Positions 10,583 to 22,000 of a stretch of DNA of 27,659 nucleotides are shown here, in pieces. Below the pieces are notes generated by a model. That model saw nothing but the letters and a program-made list of their open reading frames with translations, did no database searches and was not told the origin of the DNA. Within the stretch, counting starts at the first letter, position 1; the number at the start of each line of letters is the position of its first letter. Source of the stretch: Didymodactylos carnosus (Eukaryota; Rotifera; Eurotatoria; Philodinida; Philodinidae); NCBI GenBank assembly GCA_905250885.1, contig CAJNOQ010001888.1:1-27659 (forward strand), written 5' to 3'. Position numbers and translations under genes: made by a program.

Positions 10583-13500
10583 AAAACTCCCGAGTTTTTC
10601 TTGTCAGGATGATGCGATGCAGGTCAAATGATCAAGGAATTGGATCATGGGTAGAAATAGAAAGAGAAAAAAAAGGAAAAGAGAGGATGTAGAGAGAAAT
10701 AAGAGTTTATGTATGATGGGGAACGAGGAAAACCATTTTATAACAAACATAGACATATTTTATACTTACATATATACTATACATCAATGTAGTGATTTTT
10801 TTTGTTTCCCCTTCGAAAACTTTTTTTCTATTAGAAACTCTTTGTGTAGTTATATGTAGTTATGCTGTTCCTGATCAAACGATTTTATTTAAACTTGTCA
10901 GGTAAAATTATTCAACAGATACGATTATTCAACGGATTACGATTCTATACACATACACAGTAAGCACAACACAGCCTTTTTTTAGGTTCAACCGATGATT
11001 TATGAACATTTTTAAAAGTTTTAAACTTTTTTTTTTATCTTTATGAATTTTTTTTTTTTTTAAATTATTCAAAATTTCTGTTATTTTGTTTTGTCCAGCA
11101 AGAATTATTGAATTTTATAGAAAAATCGTTACACTTAACTTGATCCAACTTATTTGATAAGAATTAGATATTATATATCAATTGTGCAAATTTAATTTGA
11201 ATATAAAATTATGAAAATTCTATAAATACTTTTGGACTTTTAATTGCGATGTTCGTCAATTATTTATTCCTTATTTCTCTTTAAATGCAGATTGCGTCTA
11301 TATTAGACAATAATACTTACCCTTTACATATGTAAAGCTCGATAAATTCACAACTTTTTATAAGCTTAGACAATAATCCATAAATGAACATCAAATGTAG
11401 AAAGAAAACATGCACATTTTAATTATAGAATATTCTAAATTAGTTACTACATATTTACTTCAATGTTTTTCTATTTTGAGCAAAATATATTTTTGAGAAC
11501 GATATTATTTATTTCAACATTATAAGATAGAATCATAAATTGAGATAGTTAACATTGTGTGTTTTATTACCGTTTTTCATGTTTGACTCTCTCTTGCTGA
11601 CATGTTAGACATCAAGCATTTGGATATCACACATTATTACTCTAAAGATTTGCGTAAAAGAAGGAAATATAGAAGTGGTATATTATCCAGCATTTTTTTC
11701 AGACTTATTAATCCAAAAAAACTAATATAGATAATAAATTTGTTTTTTCATAACTGACTTGCTTGTTATACACATATAGGACAAAATAAACGTTTTACTT
11801 CTATATCGGCTTGTATAGATAGATTGTTTTTCTTTCGTCTTTGTTGAGTAATAAATACGGATTGTACAAATTAGTAATATTTGTTAACCAAAATGAAAGG
11901 TATTTATTTATCGACAGAAAGAAGAAAAAGAAGAAATGTTATTGTTTTTATAACAGAAAAAGACGGTATATTTAGGCAGATAGTTTATTTGTTTTGAATG
12001 GTATATACATCAGAAAATATTGAAATATGATTAAGTTTTTGTCAAGATGGATAACTCTATCATCACTTACGCTAAGACAGACAGTCAGATAACAAAAAGA
12101 AGATAGACAAATGTGTAGATTGTATACAACTGAACCCTGCTTCTGGAAAAGACAAATATTGACTGACATTATCTTAAGTTCTACAGCGTAGAATGGAGAT
12201 GAAATACACGAGTGACGGATTAGAAAAACTTTTCAACAATGCAATTTTTTCTTGCTGTTTCATATAATAGTGTGTTTGTTTGTTTTATCCACCTAATTAG
12301 CGTAACCAGTGAAAGAACATTTCTTATTGATTCTTCATTTCGTCCTCTCTGAGTATTTCTTATTGTTTACAGCGTGTGAAAATGATAATTTGGTTTTTCT
12401 AATCAAAATTAGAAAAATACTTATCAAGACTCTTATTTCAATACTAATAAATTTGAAGAAACCACAGTTTCATAGCATTATCTACTATGGTAGATTCAGA
12501 AAAACTACGTATCATTGTTCTAGTGTAGAGAGTGAGATAATATTAACAATAAATTTTCAGAATTTTGGGTATAATGATCTCTTATAGACAATAAGACAAT
12601 TTGATTTTTTACGTTAGGTATATAGAAATTACATCTGTCTTTAGTAAACATTTTTTCTTATCACAAATGCTCATAATATAGAACTTCTGTATTCTGACTA
12701 GATTATTAAACGACGAGAATGGGTGTATTATCTTTGCATGTGTATTGTATACGTGATTATTGTTAATCTAATTTTGATTGATATTGATAATAAAGTACAG
12801 AGTCAGTAACAAAAGTATATACAGAAATATATTAACAATGAAAGAGATTTTTCTCACAAGTTAGTATATCTCTTAAAGTGTTGTTCTTTCAGTGTATACT
12901 TCATTGAAAACAACATGCTTGTATGAGTTAAATTAGGTCACTTAAATACAAGAAAAAAAGAAATATTCTTTCATTTATAACAAATCGCCTAGCAGACAAT
13001 TTAAGATGTCAAAAATAAACTGTTGTGAGAGGAGGTGAAAAAAAAAGAGCTTTTGTCTGTTAGATACTTATATATAGTAGTTGAATGTAGCCAACTTTAT
13101 ATACTGAACTGAGTCCTATAGTAATAAGATATTGATTGTTGCTTAATCATAAGTAAAGCTTTCCGCTTCTCTATTGTAATTTGATGTTTGAGAGGCACAG
13201 TAAGAAACAGAAACTTTTAAATCTCTAATTGTCTCTTTTTGAATTAAATAATTCGTATTATCCACAGGTTTCACATTTGCAATTTCTAAGAAAAAAAGAT
13301 CTGTACAAAGATTCTATTTTTAGATAGTTGTTGTTGTTTCATTGTTTCCAAAACAGAATTTTGTATGTTTCGCGATCATAATCGCTCATCTTCAACATAA
13401 AAAAGTCGAACATATAGGAGCCGGATATTCAAAAGGAAACATATTCTCCAAAACATTATGTTTTTTCTTTTTTCTCTGTATATGTGCTGATTTGTGTGAA

Positions 13501-13663
13501 TAGTGTGAAACATGCTCAAACCAAAGGGAAAATAGGAAGTTGGCTTGGTAAGAATCCATTTGACTTTAGAAATAGCATAGTAAATCAAGCTTGTTTGAAA
13601 GTAATAAACATCTATGATCATGTCCATTATGCAGATGTATGCGCTTAAGTGCACTGTAAAAAG
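10583..13663. other. Gene-poor AT-rich region
   Basis: About 3 kb with scattered frames of 65-92 codons on both strands (for example 12309-12587 + and 13376-13654 -) that lack ATG starts or domain signatures and are hydrophobic or Lys/Asn-rich. A perfect 16-bp palindrome (CTTTACATATGTAAAG) lies at 11322-11337. I find no tRNA, no recognisable exon and no transposon ends. Confidence 0.4.
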
Positions 13664-13789
13664 AATGTGTCCTATTCACATTGTGTCATGTCAAAGGACA
13701 CATTTGAAATGACGCGTTAGGAATGTACATGGATACATCAGTAAATATCTTGTAAGACTGAGCATGGGATATGTCCTAAAATGTGTCCT
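13664..13789. repeat. Small inverted/direct repeat cluster (AATGTGTCCT)
   Basis: AATGTGTCCT occurs at 13664-13673, its exact reverse complement at 13695-13704 (hairpin with a 21-nt loop), and again in direct orientation at 13780-13789, with a near copy (TATGTCCT) just before. This may be the remnant of a small inverted-repeat transposon, but no outer ends or target duplication are clear. Confidence 0.4.
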
Positions 13790-13797
13790 GTATATCA

Positions 13798-14310
13798 ATA
13801 CATTCTAATATATCTTGACATATTTGCGTGACAGGTTGAATTTATCCTGATCTGTTTTCATCCATCTATTAGTTTTTCAATAGAACCAATCATAAACTCA
13901 AAATTTTGCTTTGAATACAAACTTTTTTTACATAATTCATTGAGGTTCAAAACTGAATGGTTCAATTTCCTTGCAAGAGAAATATGTTCGACGACTGAGT
14001 TGCTAGAATTTAAGCAGTTTATACGGATCCTTGAAAGAAACTGTATGCGATGCTTGAAATGTTTTATCCCTCTGTGCGCTACTTTCTGAGTTAATTCGAT
14101 GATACGTACTAATTTACTTCCATTTTCTCATAAATCAGCTAAAATAAACCGGATACATGCTGAGCACATTCGATGTGCACCATATGTCGATTCGTCACAT
14201 AAAATTGTAGTATATGAGGGTACATTCTTTAACAATCTTGGTATTAAAACTTTTTTGGGTGGACATGGGTGATGGGTACGAACAACACCTAATAATGTAC
14301 GAAGTATCAT
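13798..14310 (-). pseudogene. Decayed minus-strand coding sequence, unknown family
   Basis: Reading leftward from an ATG at 14308-14310, one frame runs 60 codons, meets a single TGA (14128-14130), continues open for 89 codons to a TGA at 13858-13860, then 20 more codons. Two stops in about 170 codons is far fewer than expected in DNA this AT-rich. Residue use is balanced, with fragments such as VVRTHHPCPPKK, TILCDESTYGAHRMCSACI and SKLVRIIELTQKVAHRG. I do not recognise the family. Possibilities are a transposon protein remnant, a broken host gene, or exons with unrecognised introns. The frame cannot be extended convincingly upstream of 14310, where a TAA occurs within three codons. Confidence 0.4.
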
Positions 14311-17300
14311 TTCTTTTTATCTCTGCCCGCAGAGGAAATTTTGTTTCTAATCAAACAATGTGAGAGTTAAAAGTTTCGTATTTTCTAAAACGAGATGCAG
14401 ATTCGTCCTAACTAACTGTGTAAGATCAAACAACGTCAGAGGTGACATCCAAAGTGATGAGTTTTTGGTAATATATATTAATTAAGAAGTATATCTTTTG
14501 AGATGTAACCAAACATTTGTATATTATTGTAGAAGACACATTAAACATCTTTATGATCGTATTGCTGGAAAAGTATATTTTTGAATGCTGTGTTAAACAA
14601 TGTGAGCGATTGAGACCGTATAGAATAGCCAAAAAATTTTTAAATACACTGAATAGTACGCTTTGGAATCATCGAATTGAGTAAAAAGAGTGCGTATAAA
14701 ATTTCTTTAGTATTCGTCTTCGAATTTGTGAATGAACTTAGTGAGTATTTTTTTCTTTTTCTCAAACGACTTTAACGTGAGACGACCATAACAGGATCTT
14801 TACTGTATAATGTCAGGTGAATATTCATTATATTTATTCAATATTATACTGTTAAAGCAAAATACAACGTTTAGATAGCAATGATCACAAGATTAAAGTT
14901 GTATTTATTTTTACTAACAGAACGAATGTCAGACTAACGCGAAGATAAATATGTTTACTAGTCTTCAACGTTAATTATTTCAAGATATGCTGTTATCTAT
15001 CAATAAAATGGTTAATCCGTCACAAAGGTTTGAATGTCTAGTAGTACGTACAAATGTTTGCACATTTTGAAAATTTTACAAGATTTAAGTATACAAAAGA
15101 ACTACATGTTGTACACGAGAGATACGATTTATATAACATTTAATATTACATATTAATGACCACCGTATCTTGAATTTCATAAGAACAATATAGAATTTTG
15201 TTTGTGTGTTTTTACATAGTAGATTTTTCTCCGATAGAGTAATTCTGTGTGTCAATTGTACCGTTTTATTCTCTAATGTTTCTGTCAATTACTGTCCAAA
15301 AAATCGTGACATATATTTCGATTACTCATATATCGATATATGATGATTTGATCGAGATACAAAATTCATAATATTGAATATTTTCACAGTTTTATTCACT
15401 CTATTTTTTCGTCTTTCTCATTGCAACGTTTGCGAGTATGTATTGTAAGACTTCTAAATCGTTTTATATAGTTTAGTTTTCTTTAAAAATAAATTCAATC
15501 GATATTAACGAATGAACGATGTGTAAAATTTGCTCGAAAACAATATGGTTGGTTAGAAGAGCAAGAAAATAAAAGAGGAGTAGGAATGATCTTCACTTTA
15601 TAGTTGCGTATAATTCTCTATAAAGATTTCATTTCGTACTTTGTTATATATAAAATTGATCTTCTTTTTTTTCTGATGATTAGAAGTTTGTTTTATCACA
15701 TTTACATGTGTCATTCAGCGGTTTATCTATATAGAAAGAGGAAAGAACAAGGGTATACACACACACATTATCTACTTTTTTTCTAGACAAAAAAAGGAAG
15801 ATTTTGGCAAAAAATATCCCATAAAGAACGAGAAAAAAAAAACACAGAACAATAAATGAACGTCTATATAGATGCATGCTCCAGAGGTTTTGATCGAGAA
15901 AAAAAGAAAGTTTAAGATAAGCTCAACATTTGTCCTCATAGCTCCATGTCTGCTTTTTTTATTACTCTTCCTCCTCCATTATAAGGTGACTATATACACA
16001 TAACGTTAAAATGAAAAAAATTGTATTGAACGCTTTTACCTAGAACAACAGAGTCGATGTTTTAGAGTAAAATGAAATGCAAAAATAATTAAAGCTGCCA
16101 TTTTCAAAGAATGTTTGTATAGATAATATTTGAAAGCAACTGATTTTATTTTTCTATTTTTAATTGGAATTAGATCTAGAAAATATTTCGCACGCGCTAA
16201 TATTTACTTGTTATTTTTCCTTGCTGTGTATTCTTATCACTCGTTATTGGATAGGATTTTTAGACATTTCAAGCAGCATTCAGTTACACAATCGATATCT
16301 AACATTGAAACTTCAACTGTAGTTAACCGTAACATGCTTAGGAAGAAGTTTGCAAAAATTTGGAGTAGGAAAGTTTTCATTAAACAATTGTAAAATTTTA
16401 GCCTAAATCAATAACTGTATAAAAGAGAAATTTGTCTTATTTATATCTTAATCGGGGAAATAGATTAAGAGCTCATATTTACAAATATTTCATATATTAA
16501 TACTATTATTGTCAAAATTCGACTTTTCTTCAGAAAAAATTTCGATGTCATTGTAATACTATCATATCGCTGACACATGTGTGACAGTCGTTATTGGACA
16601 TACTCTTGCATAAACGATCTCGACTACTTATACTACAAATTTCATTTTTATTCAGGCTGCTTTTGGAAAACTCCTTCTTGGGTATATTACCGCTAACTAC
16701 AATGGATATTTTAGCCCTGAACTCCGATATCGATTGAAAATCATTCGCTATCATTTTTTCTTAAGCCTTAACGTGCGATTACAAATTTTTGTATCTAGTT
16801 CAATCAACTGAACTGCGGACAATCTTCATCTATTATGAGCAGTGAAAAAGTGGTTCTTCTCTAAAGACAACAACTAGTATATAGTGGAAATATTATTAAC
16901 CGAGAATAAGTCTTTCCATGTCATTCTATGTAGTTGTGTCTCTTTTTTTTCTTTCCGCTCTTGATCTTTTTCAAATCTAATATTCGCACACCTGAATAGA
17001 GAGACTGGTTTTTTAATTGTTTGTACCCTAACTCACGTATATACACATATTGAAAAATCTATTAAACACAGAGGAAAACGTAATAGAATGATGATGATAA
17101 TGTTAACAGTAACGCATACACATACAGAAAAAATAACACAAGAGGAAAACGATCAGTGTGTTATGTTCTGCTGTTTTGCTAAACTTCTCTTGTTTTGTAC
17201 ACGAACATAGGACATATGTCTGGCATAGATAAAATTTGCCATTTATCAAGGATCGATATTTATTAAAAACCAGAAAAAAAATAACCTTCAATAACAATCA

Positions 17301-17611
17301 TACTGTACTAAATGACTATATAGTCTAATATTTTGTACCACATGACTTCCTAAATTTTTTTAGTAAAATCTCCATTCAAGATTTTGATTAAAACACCCAA
17401 AAATTCAAGAAATTCAAAGACGCTATAATATCAGTTACACGAAGTTTCGCCAGGAAATTTATCTTTTATTTACTAATTGATGCTGATAGTCTTTTACAGC
17501 ATTCACAGAACGGAATTTAATATCAAGAAAAATATAAAACTAATAATTCGATCGGTTTCAAATAACGAATTTTACTGAAAAGTAATTCGTTTTGAAGCTG
17601 TACGATCACAC
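14311..17611. other. Gene-poor AT-rich region
   Basis: About 3.3 kb without a supported gene. Frames of 60-87 codons occur on both strands (14426-14632 -, 15085-15288 -, 16130-16393 +, 16548-16754 -), but none starts from a good context or shows a domain. The 16130-16393 frame ends in a basic segment and follows a pyrimidine-AG near 16170, so a relic exon is conceivable. (AC)n runs occur near 15757-15768. No RNA genes are seen. Confidence 0.35.
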
Positions 17612-17785
17612 ATGGAAGTGTTAAAAGGCGCCAAAGGGTTCTTTTACGATTTAGATAATCCTTCTGTCTATCTCAGTAATCGTAAAGCATCATTGCATAA
17701 CTTTTTTATATCGTTTTTAGAAATTCATCACATATTGATCGTAACTAAATGTCAATATTTATATAAAACAACAGAACTGAAATGA
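17612..17785 (+). CDS. Small open frame upstream of the NALF gene (57 codons)
   Basis: ATG 17612 to TGA 17783-17785, beginning MEVLKGAKGFFYDLDNPSV. The first half has balanced, protein-like composition, the second half is AT-driven. It ends 40 nt before the putative NALF start. It may be a relic exon, an upstream ORF in the leader of the next gene, or chance. No family recognised. Confidence 0.2.
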   Translation: MEVLKGAKGFFYDLDNPSVYLSNRKASLHNFFISFLEIHHILIVTKCQYLYKTTELK

Positions 17786-17825
17786 CGTTAGAGTTAAAGT
17801 GTTGAATGTTGTTTACTATTACGCT

Positions 17826-19292
17826 ATGTCTATTGATAATGAAACGTATGGTACAAATAATCGAAAATTACTCATTATATTAAAACCAGATGATAATAAT
17901 TTGATAACTGCCGATTATAAACGTTATAAACAATTGAAAACATTCAAATATCAAGATGCTCGTTATTTAACTAGAACAACAATAAAACAACAACAACAAT
18001 TTGTTTTTATTCTTAATTATTATCCGTCCATTACAAGAAAACTACCAAAACAAAAATGTATGCATTATATTCAAAGGGTATTCTATTATTTATTGACGCT
18101 ATTATTATTAAGTAATAATATTCAATGGCCTATTGTATTTTTATCTCTATCATCAATTAAATTCATGTCTACGTATGCTATTGTAACTACCACAACTACA
18201 ACAACACTAAAACGAACAACAACAATCAATGACCAATGTCTTCCACTTGATAATAGAAATATTCAAAGTCTCTGTTCAAGAACGTGTACGACATCAACCT
18301 CACCACTATCTTATCTTCTTCAAGAAGATAATGATGTTGAAGATAATACTAAAATGTTGTTATCGAATTATTATTTACCATTTTGTAAAAATTATACGTT
18401 AATACAAATGTTAGATGAAAAAGAATCGATTTCAATACTGAATACATCAAAAAGCAACGAAAAACAATGTAAATCGATAATAGAAAAAATAATTAAACTT
18501 GATAATGAAGCAAAAGAAGCAACAGATACTTTCAACAGTTACATGAAAGCAATTGATTGTGATTCTAATGATAATAGATTTTCAATTAATGCTGACTGTG
18601 ATAATTGTAAAGTAAGCATTTAGAGTTACAACATATAATGTTGTTCATTATTTAGAAAACTATAGGCACTTTTTTTCTTTTTTTAGCAAGCTTACGAACA
18701 ATGGGCTTGCTCGATATCTATTCCATTTTTTTATCGTGGAAATCGTATACTGCCTTGTCAAAAGATCTGTGATGAAGTTGAAAGAGTTTGTCCAACATTT
18801 CGGCCATCCGACCGAGAGCCTCTTTTTGCTGGTCAACCGATATTTGTATGCAGTGGTGAGTATGTATGTTCCTTTTGTATAGTGCTTTCTTTCGTTATTC
18901 GTTTTCGTTCTTTACTTTTAGGCGGATTGATCCCTAATAATGACTATGGTCAAATACCTTATTGTTATGATACGTGTCATTTAGTTGGCTCACAAAAAAG
19001 TCATTCCTCCTCACAATCATCATCGTCTTCATCATCAAACGATTCAACATCGTCTACTTCATCACTATCGACTAGTAGTACTTGTTTCGAAATTAAGCTA
19101 ACTGATCAACAGTTGACTAATATCACAGCCACCACACAATCTCAATTTTATTCTTTATTAAATAATGAAACGAATATATTTTCCAATTATTCATCGTCGG
19201 CATCGTCATACCGTTTAATAAATAATATTCACAACACGTTGTTATATTTTGTTATTACTATTATGTTATTATTGTCTATTATTTCCAAATGA
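17826..19292 (+). CDS. NALF/FAM155/NLF-1-like NALCN channel auxiliary factor (3 exons)
   Basis: Predicted join: 17826-18611, 18687-18855, 18922-19292, GT-AG throughout, giving 441 residues. A second in-frame ATG at 18060 (residue 79) starts immediately before a long hydrophobic stretch (HYIQRVFYYLLTLLLL) and would give a protein with an N-terminal signal or membrane anchor, so the true start is uncertain. The core is a cysteine-rich domain at about residues 258-337: CDNC, AYEQWACS, ILPCQKICDEVERVCPTF, FAGQPIFVCSGG and YCYDTC. This Cys pattern with AYxxWxCS, PCxxxCxxVxxxCP and a Gly-rich FxC ending matches FAM155/NALF and nematode NLF-1, which promote folding and surface delivery of the NALCN sodium-leak channel. 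A Ser-rich linker follows, then a hydrophobic C-terminus (about 421-441), a membrane or GPI-type anchor. An acceptor-like tttttag lies at 17719-17720. Confidence 0.72.
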
Positions 19293-19301
19293 AATAGTCT
19301 T

Positions 19302-19307
19302 AATAAA
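19302..19307 (+). terminator. Polyadenylation signal of the NALF-like gene
   Basis: AATAAA 10 nt after the TGA stop (19290-19292), implying a very short 3' UTR. A short ATGG-type simple repeat follows at 19314-19328. Confidence 0.5.
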
Positions 19308-19328
19308 TGCAATATGGATGGATGGATA

Positions 19329-20209
19329 AAGAAAATTTATGTGTGCGTTTTCTTTTTTTTCTTCTTCTTCTGTTGCTGTCTTACACACACATTCAATAGA
19401 AAAATCTTCTACTCGTTCAAGAAATGTATTTTCTATACAAGAGAGTATTTTTTTGTTGTTCAATGAGAAAATATAAATTGCACTTTTCTGTCTCTGAATA
19501 TGTCCTTTACTTTGTATTGTATACAATCGAGCTGGTACTTGATTTTTTTTCATCTCTATGTATCTTTCTTTGTCTTTCTAAGTCTATGTCTTTATTGATA
19601 TTTGAGAAATGATTTTTACAGAAAAAAAGACTAAATTCAAAGTATAGCTTTAGGATTGAAAGTATGCATATAATCCAGGAATCGACAAGTACTATCGTCC
19701 ATACAAGTTCATAAGCCAGCATATATTGTGCTTTCGCTTTGAAAAGACTTTTTAATCTAAATTTCTCATCTCGTCTGCTTGTCCACTCATACATACCTAC
19801 TCGTTAACTACAAAAGCGTTGATTATGGCTAATCCTTATGAGCGTTACCAAATCAAATGTATTCCAGTTCAAAAAAAATTTCCTGAAAAAACTGAAAAAA
19901 TTTGTCAAAATGCGAAAGCCACATTTTTTTAATATACGTTGTGTTAACGGAGATTTAATTCCAATTCTTCCGAAAACAATTCTGTAGCTTCGTCTCTTTT
20001 ATCATAACAATCAGTATTATTAACTCATTTTGAAAGAAAGTGTTTAAAAAAATCAGAGTATTTACTATCAAAAACTAGAAAAAAGTCTGAATTCCAATTC
20101 TCGGAATCAAATCCTAGAGTCTAAATGAAGTACGTAGAACAGTTTAACTTATTCAACAATAATTTATGCTTTCTAACAAAACAATGAAAAAAAGTTTCAG
20201 AATCCGAAG
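19329..20209. other. Intergenic spacer, no gene recognised
   Basis: Overlapping frames of 62-95 codons on both strands between 19269 and 19794 are low-complexity and mutually overlapping. A 13-mer (TAGAAAAAAGTCT) at 20076-20088 recurs at 22003 and 22675. No other structure seen. Confidence 0.35.
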
Positions 20210-20363
20210 CAATGTTTTTAATGATTAGTGGGCCTCGCTTGAGCAAAATGGGTTTCCACTTTGAAAATTCGATTTCCACTTTGTTTTTAGCAGGGAAAAC
20301 ATGGAAAATGCGGTGGTAAACTGTGGAAACCCACTTTGCTTAAAATTCCTATTAAAAACACTG
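20210..20363. mobile_element. hAT-like MITE with 8-bp target-site duplication (154 bp)
   Basis: The element begins CAATGTTTTTAAT and ends ATTAAAAACACTG, so the termini are inverted repeats with the CAGTG-type start typical of hAT transposons. Longer inner inverted repeats (GAGCAAAATGGGTTTCCAC on the left, reverse complement of GTGGAAACCCACTTTGCTT on the right) extend the pairing. It is flanked by a perfect 8-bp direct repeat ATCCGAAG at 20202-20209 and 20364-20371, the duplication length that hAT transposases make. It encodes nothing, so it would depend on a transposase elsewhere. A diverged relative with the same ends and length lies at 25828-25984. Confidence 0.8.
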
Positions 20364-20635
20364 ATCCGAAGAGTTGGCGATCCTAAACCTTCTACCTATC
20401 TTGTCGATTCTTACATTCATATCAATTTTAATTAAAATCTTAAAAATAAAAAGCGTTATGGTTAGTACAATAACTTTTCATCTTCTTGCACGTTAATATT
20501 GATCTGAAAATCAGAAATAGATCCGTTTCCTTTAAGACATTAGTAGAATACAACGAGAAATACTCGCTGTCAAGAGCCATCTACGAACTTACTTATAGGC
20601 ATGGACAAAAAAGAAACCAACCAACGGGTCGTTGT

Positions 20636-20681
20636 CTGCTTTTAGCCACAAATAACTGCCACTAATAGTGGCTAAAAGCAG
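20636..20681. repeat. Perfect 14-bp hairpin (CTGCTTTTAGCCAC)
   Basis: CTGCTTTTAGCCAC at 20636-20649 is followed after 18 nt by its exact reverse complement at 20668-20681. The loop carries a second GCCAC that can pair with the same GTGGC, so two hairpins compete. The right arm ends where the target duplication of the adjacent MITE begins. It may itself be the relic of a foldback element. Confidence 0.65.
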
Positions 20682-20688
20682 GATTTGC

Positions 20689-20821
20689 GGTTGTCCCTTT
20701 TTTTACTGAGAACTGATTTTACTGAACTTTTCTGATTGGGTGATAGAAAAATTTACGCTCTGGTGACTCAGAAACCCAGTTCAGTTCAGTTCAGTTTCTC
20801 AGTAAAAATAAAGGAACAACC
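20689..20821. mobile_element. MITE with 8-bp target-site duplication (133 bp)
   Basis: The ends are imperfect inverted repeats: GGTTGTCCCTTTTTTTACTG on the left, and on the right the reverse complement begins GGTTGTTCCTTTATTTTTAC and continues through TGAGAAACTGA. The direct repeat GGATTTGC at 20681-20688 and 20822-20829 flanks it exactly, an 8-bp duplication consistent with hAT-type insertion, although the ends differ from the CAGTG family nearby. The right part holds tandem TTCAG units (ttcagttcagttcag). A possible solo copy of its left end (actgagaactga) lies near 23624. No coding capacity. Confidence 0.75.
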
Positions 20822-20829
20822 GGATTTGC

Positions 20830-22000
20830 AAAAATTTTTGCCACAGATAAGAAAATGTGTGCGGTTCTTACTTTCCCATTGGTGAATACCAAACAAAAGG
20901 GAAAGAAGTAAAAACGATGTCGCAGAAGTATGTTTCTTGCTCATATCAGAGATCCAAGAAAAAATGTGAGAAACTAATCGAATTTTATATAGTTAGATTC
21001 AGATTTTTATGTAGATCATGAATATAAAATTTATTTTGAATAACAAGGCTATGGTGAATAAAAAATCAAGTTTTTTTATGTTTACCTTTCTGAACTATAT
21101 GTAAAAAAGACATTTTTTCTTTTCTTTTGCTATGTCAGGTGCTTGTTTTACGCACGATTTATTCAATCTTTCAAATATTCACAGATCGGCACAACACAGC
21201 CACCAAAACGTATGCTCAAAATATTTGTATATACTCAGAATTTTGAGCTCTATCCGAATCTCAATCCTTCAGGAGGCGGAAACGTATGCTCGGGGAGATA
21301 TACATGTTTTAAGGAAATGTTGACAAAAATTAAAATCTATTTTTTAACTTAACGATAAAATATTAGAGTTTCGTTCAAAGTTCATTCGATAGAGCACATG
21401 AAACTCTCTATATTCACAAAATTCCGAGCTTTCGAGTAATCCCCTTCATGATATTTTTGTTGCTTTAATGAATTTTTGCAAAAAACTCATTTTTTTCAGT
21501 TATTTCAAGTAAAAAAAGATCTCGGACCATTTTCGTCGGTCTGAAAATTTGCAGTGGAATAAAATTTATAACTTTAGAATGTTTTGTCTTTCTGAAGAAA
21601 TTACTTTCTAGAAAAAAGACGATGAAATCGATCATTAAGGAACTGTGATAGCTTAGAGTTGTATCTAAGAACTGCTATTATACGCTTTATAGTTAACTAA
21701 CTTCTGACTACTGTAAAACCTCTATTAGTGAACACCGCTAATTTCAACGGGCATATTTCCATTCAATATACCGGGATGACTTGTTCATTAGAGATAGTTA
21801 ATTAGCTTTTTTGCCATTAAATTCATCGTGCTTTCTTCTACTAGGAAATATAAAAACACCTGATAGTTTATGAAGAAATTTATCAAGAATAAAGGTGAAA
21901 TACCGACGTTAAATTTTCGTGAATTAAGAACATTCACTCTACAATTTGACAGAGTAGTTTGTCAGATTTAATTGTAGATGTCATTTTTTTAACGTTTCTT
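20830..22000. other. Intergenic spacer with possible transposon relics
   Basis: Just right of the MITE is a palindrome (gcaaaaatttttgc, about 20828-20841). At 21132-21352 two overlapping frames of 63-69 codons contain a repeated aaacgtatgctc (about 21208 and 21282) but no domain. At about 21713-21745 the sequence ctgtaaaacctctattagtgaacacc resembles the kind of terminus seen in pogo/Tigger-like elements; no matching opposite end was found. No gene supported. Confidence 0.3.

Noticed and set aside
16130..16393. 87-codon + strand frame ending in a basic segment
   Set aside because: No ATG start, no recognisable domain, hydrophobic first half; a relic exon is possible but not supported.
16548..16754. 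68-codon minus-strand frame with mixed composition; an opposite + strand frame after a cag at about 16658 also looks protein-like
   Set aside because: Neither can be extended or matched to a family; two competing readings of the same DNA make both doubtful.
19269..19794. Overlapping + and - frames of 62-95 codons after the NALF-like gene
   Set aside because: Mutually overlapping, low-complexity, and without homology signals.
21713..21745. Possible pogo/Tigger-type transposon terminus
   Set aside because: No matching opposite terminus or TA duplication was found, and the resemblance is from memory only.
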